A DNA stretch of 7,508 nt from contig JAZRGE010000053.1 in the NCBI GenBank assembly GCA_045644025.1, forward strand, positions 1-7,508, in the 5' to 3' direction. Shown here piece after piece: positions 1 through 5,868 of the stretch. How positions within the stretch are numbered: the first letter of the stretch is position 1; each line of letters starts with the position of its first letter. A model generated the notes under the pieces. The model saw only the letters and a list, made by a program, of their open reading frames with translations, did no database searches and had not been told where the DNA came from. Origin of the DNA: JAZRGE01 sp045644025. Its GTDB lineage: Bacteria; Bacillota; Clostridia; Oscillospirales; Acutalibacteraceae. A program made the position numbers and the translations under genes.

Positions 1-135
1 AGTGATAACAGTGGCGGGGATTGTGATCTCCACAAGGCCGGTGTTGCCAAATGCACCCCAACCGATTGTGGTAAGTGCGCCGTCCTCTGCAAAGGTAACT
101 GTCTGCAGCTTGCTGCACAGATAGAAGTTGAACTT
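1..135 (-). repeat. 135-base perfect direct repeat, copy B (in unit 3, reaches window edge)
   Basis: Identical to 580-714 over the whole visible length, encoding residues 1614-1658. Because it reaches base 1, the true length of the identity is unknown and may be greater. Confidence 0.9.
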
Positions 136-300
136 GCCGATATAGGTAATATCCTTGCCGATCTCCACCTTGGTGATCTCGTTTCTGTACTGATACCAGG
201 GAGAACCGAGGGTCTCATAGTCTGCCATAGCACCGCTACCTGTGATCTTCAGTGTTCCATCGCTATAAAGTTCCCACTTAGCGTTCTCGCCGCAGGTGCC
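1..300 (-). repeat. BspA-type leucine-rich repeat unit 3 (first 100 residues, cut by window edge)
   Basis: Residues 1559-1658 start GTCGENAKWELYSDGTLKIT and match unit 2 in register at an offset of exactly 579 bases. The unit is cut at PATVIT, so the total number of units is unknown. Confidence 0.88.
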
Positions 301-3300
301 TTCGTATTTCACGATAGGCTTGGGCTCGCGAGTGGTGAATGCCATGTTTTTCTTTATGGCATAGCTGTGAGCAAAGCTATCTTCTGCAACAGAAAGAACC
401 ACGTTGCCGCTCTGGAGGAACGGATCCGAGCCAAAGGAGGATACTCCATCGGGAATAAACACAGACTTAAGATTGGGAGTATTGCGGAACACATAACTGC
501 CGATTCGATTCAGTTTGCTGCCTTCTGCAAACTTAACTGTTTCCAGAGAAGCGTTGTTGTATAGGGCGTGGTCAGCAATAGTGATAACAGTGGCGGGGAT
601 TGTGATCTCCACAAGGCCGGTGTTGCCAAATGCACCCCAACCGATTGTGGTAAGTGCGCCGTCCTCTGCAAAGGTAACTGTCTGCAGCTTGCTGCACAGA
701 TAGAAGTTGAACTTACCTATGTAGGTGATATCCTTGCCGATCTCCACCGATGTGATAGCGTTCCTATACTGATACCAAGGTGCGCCTGCTGCGGTGTAGT
801 CTGCCATAGCGCCGCTGCCGGTGATCTTAAGGGTGCCGTTGCCGCAAAGCTCCCACTTAGCGTTTTCGCCGCAGGTGCCCTGCCACACAACTCCATCATA
901 AGCATAGGTTACATATTTAAGCTTAAGGCTTTCGATACGCTGAATAATACCGGAGCCCTGAGCCACGTGAAGAACCACGTTGGGAGATTTTTCGAATGCT
1001 CTGGAAGCGATCTCTATAACGCTTGCGGGCAGATAAACATCCTTAATAGCATTGGAATAATAGAATGCGCGCTCTTCGATAGTTTCCAAGCCTAAGGGCA
1101 ATGTGACAGTGGCGAGATTTACCATCTGAGCAAAAGAGTGCTCGCCGATCTCAACAAGCTTGCTGCCCTCTTCGAACACAACCTCGGTAGCAAAAGCGTT
1201 GATAAATGCGCGGTCACCAAGCCTGGTGATACCGTTGCCAACAACGATCTTCTTGATGCTCTTGCGGTATTCTGCTCTCCACCAAGGGCTCGCGCCAAGG
1301 CTCTGGAAATCCATCATTTCGCCTTCGCCGCCAATTATCAGGGTGCCGTCGGCGGTAATCACGTAGTTCACATCTTCGCCGCAGGCGCCTGCGAGAAGAA
1401 CACCGTCTGTTTCCACAAACTGTCCGTCTTCAAACAAGCATTTGAAGCCGCAAATTTCTTTTGCGCCGTCAAATCCCATACCGTTCTTATCGAAGTTGTA
1501 GAACACCAAGTCGATCCACTGGAGTCCGGTCTGGAATTCGTTGTTCACAAAGTACATCACGGTGTCGTTGATCTCAAAGAAACCGTTGTATCTAAAATCA
1601 GGGAGATATATGCCGTTCTCATCGAAGGTGCACATCACACCATCAATAAGATTAGAACCGATAAGTTTCACGCCATCCTTGTAGTAATAGGTCTTAACGC
1701 CATCAATCTCGAACCAACCGTTGAGCACAGCAACGCCATCGGTATATTCCTTGCCATCGGTGTAGATACCGTTGAACAACTCACCGTTGTTTTTGCAGGC
1801 GAGTTTGCCATCGGCATCAATTGCCCAATCGTGGCCCTTGGCAGGAATAGTGGTGCCCCACTCTACTACAGAATCGCAAACCTCGCAATAGGTGCGGCCG
1901 GTGTATCCTTTTTCGGTGCAGGTGGCCTCTTTTTCAATAGCAACCGCTGTGTGCTCATGCCAGCCAACCTTAGCAGCTATCTTTGAATTTTTCCAATCCT
2001 GAGCACCTGAAACGGATTTAAGGCTGTAGTTGGTGAAGAATATCTCGGTATCCACAATAAGATTTTCCATGCCAAAAGTGCCCAGCGTGGTGGCTTCGTA
2101 GTCCTTAACATAGGTGATAATGCCGCGCTGGAGAGCGAGCTCAATAGCCTGCTTCCATATAATGCCTCTCTTAACAAGGGTTGTGGGAGTCTGATCCTCG
2201 TAGCCCTCATACTGAGTTATAGTGGATTCCCATGTGCGAATGGGGAAAGAAGCAAGCACTGCTTCGCCTGTCTGAGTGTTCTCACCCACACGGGTAATGG
2301 TGATATATGCCAGGTTATCATCCTTCTGGATGGAATAGGTAGCCTCAAAACCTTCTGCAGGCTCGATACCCTCCAGTTCCCACTGACTTCCGTTGTTAAG
2401 ATCAAACACCATTTCAACCTTATCAACAGTCTCGATATCGGTTGCCACAACGTTCATCCAATAGAGAGAGCCTATAAGGGGGCGATATGCATCGGGATTC
2501 TTGGGAACAACTTTAACAGTAGAAGAAGTGTCTGCACCGGTAGCAATTTTAATTTTGCCGCCTGCCCAAGAACTGTTGCCTGCGTTATCGGCAATTTCAA
2601 AGCGGATATCGTGCACGCCATCGGAAAGTTTGTTGCCCGAAATATTGATTTTGCCGTTTCTAAAGGTGCAATCAACCTTCTTGCCATCGATATAAGCGGC
2701 AACAGAATCGGCATTAAGGCCTGTAGAATTGCCGAGTGTTGTATCGTCGGCCACCTTCACTTCAAAAGAGGGAGTGTTGGTGTTGGTGGTCACCAGTGTG
2801 CTGCTGAGTGGCTTGTTGGAATCGTTGCCAACAAGCTCCACATTGCCAAACACCGGGTTCTCGCGGTCTTCCACAGCGGTGGAGTAGTCCACGGTGATAT
2901 CATCTATATAGAAGGTGTATTTACCGCTGATATTGGCTTCGGTAACATAGTCGTAATAGTTGTAAGAGGCATTAGGGGCGCGGTCGTCAATAGACATATA
3001 AACATAATAGAACTGATTATTTGAAGCAACGCCCTTAATGTAATGCCAACCTTCATTAAATTCGAAGAATCGACCGTTGTCATAATCAGTGGAGCCTATC
3101 TTCATTTGAATATGGCGGGCATCATAAGGAATATAGATCCAAAATCCTATCTGCAAGGAATCGGTGCAATCTATTTTGGGAAACATAAGATTCAGTGCAT
3201 GAAAGCCTGTTTCATAAAGCTGGCTGAAATCACATTCCACAGCCAGGGAATATTTGCCGTTGCGCACCTTACCTGTGGATTCATCTACAACAGAAATATA

Positions 3301-4974
3301 GCCACGCTCATTCTGGCCGTGATACCAATAGTTGCCGTTGGGATCTTTAACATTATTGTTGGGGCCCTTAGGACCATACTGACCGTAGTTGGTATAGATA
3401 GACCAACCTGTAAGATCCTGATCCTCGAAATCATAAACGATATCGGAGCCCTTACCCACGCTGAAGGGAACGGTAATGACCAGGCCATCGCCGTGGTGCA
3501 TTGTGGCGGTTAATGTGCCCTTAAGATTTTCGGGAGCATCTTCTTCGGCCACCGAAGCAAAGGTAAAGTTCACACCATCCAGCACGCCAATATCATTGTT
3601 ATCAAGAGACATGGTGATATCGCCGGGCTTAAGAGTGACTTCGTGAATACCATCATTAATAGTAGCCTTTATAGAAAGCTGGGCTGTCTTGCCAAAGGGC
3701 ACAACAATTGAGCTCTGGCTGAAGGCAATTTTCTCAGGAATAACAATTTCAACAGAAGCTTCGCCCACAACCTTGCCGCCATAAACCATCTGGGCGGTAG
3801 CTGTGCCAACCTTACCGTTGGAAACAAACAAGCCATCCACGATGGTACCCATTGTGGGATCAGCAAGCTTCCATACTGCATCGGCAGGAATATCTGCTGC
3901 GGTGCCAACAAGATCGGATCCCACGGCTGTAAACTGCACGGAAGAGCCGGGGGTGTAGTAGTCGTGCTCAGCGCTTATAGTGGCGCGCACGAACTCACCT
4001 GTGGCGGGAGCGGTGGAGATGACCAGGATACCATGGGTTGTCTCACGCTCGGCACCATCGGAAGGAGAGCAGTTGATCTTAAGTTCTTCGCCGGGGCGCT
4101 GGGAAAGGAAGGCAGAAGAACCGCCGCCGTCACCGTTAACAGCAACCACACAGCCCAAAGAGATCATAAACTCAGCCATCTCGTAGGATGTGAAACCTGT
4201 GGAATAAGGAGCCTGGCGGCCATCGTTCATAACCATAACAAACGTGCCATCGGCCTTAATACCCATAAAAGAACGGGAAGCCTGATCACTTGTGTGATTT
4301 TCGGAATAAAGGTTTTTGCCATCCTTCACAAGGAAATCGAAGTTGGCAGGGATAACCTGCTCTTCCCAACCGGTGATAGGATCGGCGGTGGAGCGGATCT
4401 GCACCTTGGGAATATCGGCAGGGCGAGCCACGCCATCCTTCTCATCGAAGTTGATAACAGCGCAGGTCTTAGCTCCTGCAGTCTTGCCCTGGCTGTTGGT
4501 GTACTGAACACCATCCAGGATCATGTAGCCCAAAGGCTCACCTACCAAATGAGAATTTTTAAGGTAGTAGTCCGAATCATACCAGCTGAGAGCAATGTTC
4601 ATAGCAGCCACAACATTGCCGTAGCCATTGGCTTCGGCCCATTCAGCCTGCTTAGACATGATCTGCACTCCGTAACTACCGGGTGTAGGTACCATGCCCT
4701 TATAGCTGGGGATAACCTTAGTGTACTCGTTGCTGAGATCCACTTCAACAACGTGTGCCACCTGGCGATGCGAACCGGCCGTGTTGTTCAACACGATTTC
4801 CGATTCCATAACACCGGGTGCCAACTCATAGTCGTTCTTGGTGATGACCTTGTAGTAGCTGTCGTGTGGTTCGTAGTCCACGGAAGCAGCCATAGCGCTG
4901 ATGGGCATAACGCTGACCATCATAACTACCGCAAGCACTATTGCCAAAAACTTGGAAACAGAATTTGATTTCAT
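1..4974 (-). CDS. Giant secreted multidomain protein: phosphodiester glycosidase domain plus choline-binding-like and BspA leucine-rich repeats (3' end beyond window)
   Basis: An uninterrupted frame of 1,658 codons runs from ATG 4974 to base 1 without a stop. Domains in order (approximate residues): signal peptide 1-29; NAGPA/DUF2233 phosphodiester glycosidase 55-321; two Ig-like domains 322-411 and 412-509; a jelly-roll carbohydrate-binding-like domain 511-697 opening with YDFEDQDLTGW; an Ig-like domain 700-813 closing with DGVHDIRFEIADNAGN; a cohesin-like domain 817-920; a poorly recognised linker 921-1005; a His/Cys module 1006-1050; choline-binding-like repeats 1064-1190; and BspA-type leucine-rich units from 1196 to the edge. 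The protein should be exported and stay at the cell surface, with an enzymatic head and adhesive or wall-binding tail. No LPXTG, S-layer-homology or other anchor is visible, and one may lie beyond the left edge. Start, secretion and catalytic domain are well supported. The exact substrate is unknown, and the cohesin-like and Ig-like calls rest on sequence texture only. The gene follows licD by 59 bases on the same strand. Confidence 0.9.
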   Translation of the reverse strand, partial: MKSNSVSKFLAIVLAVVMMVSVMPISAMAASVDYEPHDSYYKVITKNDYELAPGVMESEIVLNNTAGSHRQVAHVVEVDLSNEYTKVIPSYKGMVPTPGSYGVQIMSKQAEWAEANGYGNVVAAMNIALSWYDSDYYLKNSHLVGEPLGYMILDGVQYTNSQGKTAGAKTCAVINFDEKDGVARPADIPKVQIRSTADPITGWEEQVIPANFDFLVKDGKNLYSENHTSDQASRSFMGIKADGTFVMVMNDGRQAPYSTGFTSYEMAEFMISLGCVVAVNGDGGGSSAFLSQRPGEELKINCSPSDGAERETTHGILVISTAPATGEFVRATISAEHDYYTPGSSVQFTAVGSDLVGTAADIPADAVWKLADPTMGTIVDGLFVSNGKVGTATAQMVYGGKVVGEASVEIVIPEKIAFSQSSIVVPFGKTAQLSIKATINDGIHEVTLKPGDITMSLDNNDIGVLDGVNFTFASVAEEDAPENLKGTLTATMHHGDGLVITVPFSVGKGSDIVYDFEDQDLTGWSIYTNYGQYGPKGPNNNVKDPNGNYWYHGQNERGYISVVDESTGKVRNGKYSLAVECDFSQLYETGFHALNLMFPKIDCTDSLQIGFWIYIPYDARHIQMKIGSTDYDNGRFFEFNEGWHYIKGVASNNQFYYVYMSIDDRAPNASYNYYDYVTEANISGKYTFYIDDITVDYSTAVEDRENPVFGNVELVGNDSNKPLSSTLVTTNTNTPSFEVKVADDTTLGNSTGLNADSVAAYIDGKKVDCTFRNGKINISGNKLSDGVHDIRFEIADNAGNSSWAGGKIKIATGADTSSTVKVVPKNPDAYRPLIGSLYWMNVVATDIETVDKVEMVFDLNNGSQWELEGIEPAEGFEATYSIQKDDNLAYITITRVGENTQTGEAVLASFPIRTWESTITQYEGYEDQTPTTLVKRGIIWKQAIELALQRGIITYVKDYEATTLGTFGMENLIVDTEIFFTNYSLKSVSGAQDWKNSKIAAKVGWHEHTAVAIEKEATCTEKGYTGRTYCEVCDSVVEWGTTIPAKGHDWAIDADGKLACKNNGELFNGIYTDGKEYTDGVAVLNGWFEIDGVKTYYYKDGVKLIGSNLIDGVMCTFDENGIYLPDFRYNGFFEINDTVMYFVNNEFQTGLQWIDLVFYNFDKNGMGFDGAKEICGFKCLFEDGQFVETDGVLLAGACGEDVNYVITADGTLIIGGEGEMMDFQSLGASPWWRAEYRKSIKKIVVGNGITRLGDRAFINAFATEVVFEEGSKLVEIGEHSFAQMVNLATVTLPLGLETIEERAFYYSNAIKDVYLPASVIEIASRAFEKSPNVVLHVAQGSGIIQRIESLKLKYVTYAYDGVVWQGTCGENAKWELCGNGTLKITGSGAMADYTAAGAPWYQYRNAITSVEIGKDITYIGKFNFYLCSKLQTVTFAEDGALTTIGWGAFGNTGLVEITIPATVITIADHALYNNASLETVKFAEGSKLNRIGSYVFRNTPNLKSVFIPDGVSSFGSDPFLQSGNVVLSVAEDSFAHSYAIKKNMAFTTREPKPIVKYEGTCGENAKWELYSDGTLKITGSGAMADYETLGSPWYQYRNEITKVEIGKDITYIGKFNFYLCSKLQTVTFAEDGALTTIGWGAFGNTGLVEITIPATVIT
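301..879 (-). repeat. BspA-type leucine-rich repeat unit 2 (193 residues)
   Basis: Residues 1366-1558 start GTCGENAKWELCGNGTLKIT and carry SGAMADY and APWYQYRNAITSVEIG, then LRR_5 repeats with the pattern L..I....F......L..V.....V. They end with VVLSVAEDSFAHSYAIKKN and the link to unit 3. The unit is exactly 579 bases. BspA-type LRRs are associated with adhesion to host proteins and other cells. Confidence 0.88.
580..714 (-). repeat. 135-base perfect direct repeat, copy A (in unit 2)
   Basis: Bases 580-714 are identical to 1-135 by base-by-base reading, encoding residues 1421-1465. Identity stops abruptly at 715. Confidence 0.9.
880..1389 (-). repeat. BspA-type leucine-rich repeat unit 1 (170 residues, divergent)
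   Basis: Residues 1196-1365 begin GACGEDVNYVITADGTLIIG, then SPWWRAEYRKSIKKIVVGNGI, and continue with about three LRR_5 repeats of roughly 23 residues (for example LVEIGEHSFAQMVNLATVTL and LETIEERAFYYSNAIKDVYL). It ends with VVLHVAQGS before a short link to unit 2. It is clearly related to unit 2 but diverged, and 23 residues shorter, which is one LRR repeat. Confidence 0.85.
1405..1785 (-). repeat. Choline-binding-like / glucan-binding-like repeats (residues 1064-1190)
   Basis: Several imperfect units of about 20 residues follow the aromatic-Gly pattern of cell-wall binding repeats: GWFEIDGVKTYYYKDGVKL (1086-1104), IDGVMCTFDENGIYL (1110-1124), NGFFEINDTVMYFVNNEFQTG (1130-1150) and LVFYNFDKNGMGFDG (1156-1170). 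In classical family members GW plus YYF aromatics form choline or glucan pockets. Here the pattern is degenerate and only one clean GW is present, so ligand binding is plausible but unproven. Confidence 0.6.
1825..1959 (-). other. His/Cys module (residues 1006-1050)
   Basis: The segment has His1006-x-His1008, then CTEKGYTGRTYCEVC (Cys1019, Cys1030, Cys1033) and PAKGHDW (His1048). This HEH...CTEKGYTG...C..C...G...PA.GH pattern recurs in extracellular proteins of Clostridia and is consistent with a small metal-binding or disulfide-stabilised linker. Its function is not established, and it occurs here once, between the linker region and the wall-binding-like repeats. Confidence 0.7.
2215..2526 (-). 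other. Cohesin-like domain (residues 817-920), tentative
   Basis: SSTVKVVPK opens the segment, VATDIETVDKVEMVFDLNNG (a strand pattern like the YQFTLxYD region of cohesins) follows, and AYITITRVGENTQTGEAVLASFPIRTW closes it, resembling the late beta strands of cohesin/CBM2-like folds. No dockerin-type duplicated calcium loop is visible in the window. The call rests on pattern only; it could equally be another Ig-like beta sandwich. Confidence 0.4.
2884..3444 (-). other. Carbohydrate-binding-like jelly-roll domain (residues 511-697)
   Basis: The segment begins DIVYDFEDQDLTGWSIY and ends YTFYIDDITVDYS, with RNGKYSLAVECDF and GFWIYIP strands between. This is the typical frame of CBM4/9/16-like beta-sandwich modules, in which an initial FE...GW and a terminal FYIDDI bracket the fold. 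It is rich in Tyr, Trp and Asn, suitable for glycan contacts. The ligand cannot be read from the sequence. Confidence 0.6.
4012..4812 (-). other. NAGPA/DUF2233 phosphodiester glycosidase domain (residues 55-321)
   Basis: The domain has the family layout: an early GVMESEIVLNN strand, an AAMNIALSW strand (123-131) at the place where relatives carry the Ala-x-Asn-x-Gly-Phe-Phe segment, and then FMGIKADGTFVMV. The hallmark follows: VNGDGGGSSAF (279-289, with Asp282, Gly283-285 and Ser286-287), and finally SPSDGAERETTHGILVI (303-319). The DGGGSS and PSDG.ER elements are diagnostic of the family, whose mammalian member removes GlcNAc from GlcNAc-1-phospho-6-mannose. Bacterial members are thought to cleave phosphodiester-linked sugars of glycans or wall polymers. 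The presumed catalytic elements are intact, except that AAMNIALSW is a divergent version of the first Asn motif. Confidence 0.87.
4888..4974 (-). other. Signal peptide (residues 1-29) of the large surface protein
   Basis: A short polar/basic start (MKSNSVSK) is followed by a hydrophobic core (FLAIVLAVVMMVSVM) and the cleavage-site pattern ISAMA before ASVDYE, so Sec-dependent export with cleavage after Ala29 is expected. There is no lipobox Cys, so it is not a lipoprotein. Confidence 0.9.
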
Positions 4975-4982
4975 AATTTTCT

Positions 4983-4988
4983 CTCCCT
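4983..4988 (-). promoter_or_regulatory. Ribosome binding site for the large surface protein
   Basis: AGGGAG, within a purine-rich AAAAGGGAGAGAAAA run, sits 8 bases before the ATG at 4974. It supports this start, which gives a textbook signal peptide directly at the N-terminus. Confidence 0.75.
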
Positions 4989-5007
4989 TTTGCTTTTTCT
5001 CTACACA

Positions 5008-5023
5008 CAGCGCCGAGGCGCTG
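5008..5023. other. Perfect 16-base palindrome between licD and the surface-protein gene
   Basis: CAGCGCCTCGGCGCTG on the minus strand has a CAGCGC/GCGCTG stem around a CTCG tetraloop; the inner C and G could also pair. It lies 10 bases after the licD stop and 33 bases before the next ATG. The bases following it on the minus strand are TGTGTAGAGAAAAAG, with no T run, so it does not look like an intrinsic terminator. In the transcript it would form a small stable hairpin upstream of the ribosome site. It could be an RNA stability or processing element, an operator half-site, or chance; the sequence does not decide. Confidence 0.5.
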
Positions 5024-5033
5024 CCATTGATAA

Positions 5034-5846
5034 CTATTTGATCTTGTAGGCATTAACTACGCCGTGATGCGATACTTGCTGGCTCTCGGGCAGTTCTTTT
5101 TCGAAATCGCCATAAATGCTGTGCAAATATTTCTCATAGCCAGCGGGAGCAGGAAGGGCTCTGCCTTCGAACTCCACCGAAACAGCATCGTCAAAGACTT
5201 CGGCAGGAAGCACCTCTCCCTTGCCATGAATCGGCCACACTACACAGCCGCTGTGCTTTTTACCTGCATTTTTAAGCGCCGAACGGATTTCCTTATCCAT
5301 TTTAGCCTGAGCGTTTTTATATCCTTTAAGATGTGCAAGCCCGATCCACACTCTTTTCACAACAGATCGCAGCAAGGTGCGCCCGGGATTAAACTTTGAA
5401 ACAGCCATTCCAAGAGCTCTGCTTGCTACCCTTATCTTATGCCTATCCTTTTGGGCAATAGCCTCGCTATCGTTCCAACCGTCCAACGGAAAAATATCAA
5501 TATGTACTCCGTATTCATAATCCTTTATTGCTATCTGCCCTTTTATAATTGTGGAAGGATCGCTCAGCTTAGCAAAAGGCATCACGTAGCCCGAATGGCG
5601 CTCTCGGCAAAGCAATTCCAGAGCATCTTCGGCAGGAAACGATCTGATAAATCGGTCGTAGTCCTCTCTGGGCAAAATTACGTCGATATCATCATCCCAC
5701 GGGATGAAGCCCTTATATTTCACAGCTCCCAGCAAGGTGCCGTAGGCTAAGAAATACTTTATATCATTTCGTCTGCAATAATCCGAAAAGCGGTCCAATA
5801 TATCAAGTTCTATCTGCTTTATTTCCGAAAGTGATAATTTTTCCAT
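5034..5846 (-). CDS. licD: LicD family phosphotransferase
   Basis: Complete 270-residue protein, the typical size for LicD. These cytoplasmic enzymes have a nucleotidyltransferase-like fold and move a phospho-group from a CDP-linked donor to a sugar of a surface glycan; the best known members add phosphocholine to teichoic acid or lipopolysaccharide. The N-terminal helix (SLSEIKQIELDILDRF, residues 5-20) leads into the family hallmark AYGTLLGAVKYKGFIPWDDD (34-53), with Gly36-Thr37 and the metal-binding acidic set Asp51, Asp52, Asp53 and Asp55. GVHIDIFPLDGW (113-124) is a second conserved block. The C-terminal segment GYEKYLHSIYGDFEKELPES (236-255) matches the usual LicD ending, where YGD is conserved. 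All key acidic residues are present, so it looks active. The transferred group is unknown: no choline kinase, CTP:phosphocholine cytidylyltransferase or choline transporter lies in the window, and relatives transfer other phospho-alditols. It sits between glycosyltransferases and a secreted phosphodiester glycosidase. Confidence 0.93.
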   Translation of the reverse strand: MEKLSLSEIKQIELDILDRFSDYCRRNDIKYFLAYGTLLGAVKYKGFIPWDDDIDVILPREDYDRFIRSFPAEDALELLCRERHSGYVMPFAKLSDPSTIIKGQIAIKDYEYGVHIDIFPLDGWNDSEAIAQKDRHKIRVASRALGMAVSKFNPGRTLLRSVVKRVWIGLAHLKGYKNAQAKMDKEIRSALKNAGKKHSGCVVWPIHGKGEVLPAEVFDDAVSVEFEGRALPAPAGYEKYLHSIYGDFEKELPESQQVSHHGVVNAYKIK

Positions 5847-5855
5847 TCAGTTCGT

Positions 5856-5862
5856 CTCCCCT
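5856..5862 (-). promoter_or_regulatory. Ribosome binding site for licD
   Basis: AGGGGAG on the minus strand lies 9 bases before the ATG at 5846, within the 22-base gap after the glycosyltransferase stop. It fixes the start that yields the MEKLSLSEI N-terminus. Confidence 0.75.
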
Positions 5863-5868
5863 ATGATT

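Noticed and set aside
1..1389. Tandem repeats as a CRISPR array or mobile element
   Set aside because: The repeats are 510-579 bases long, in frame, and encode BspA-type LRR protein; there are no short spaced repeats, terminal inverted repeats or transposase.
568..1986. Plus-strand open frames at 568-1095 and 1138-1986, antisense to the repeat region
   Set aside because: They mirror LRR and wall-binding repeat coding sequence on the minus strand and show no protein-like motif of their own.
3964..4968. Long plus-strand open frame of about 334 codons, antisense to the NAGPA region
   Set aside because: It lies opposite a frame with a signal peptide and diagnostic NAGPA motifs, has no recognisable domain, and its low stop frequency follows from the codon bias of the real gene.
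5008..5023. Palindrome as an intrinsic terminator after licD
   Set aside because: No T-rich tract follows on the minus strand (TGTGTAGAGAAAAAG), nor on the plus strand.
4826..5053. Minus-strand open frame overlapping the licD end and the signal-peptide region
   Set aside because: It conflicts with two well-supported genes in other frames and has no good ribosome site or recognisable content.
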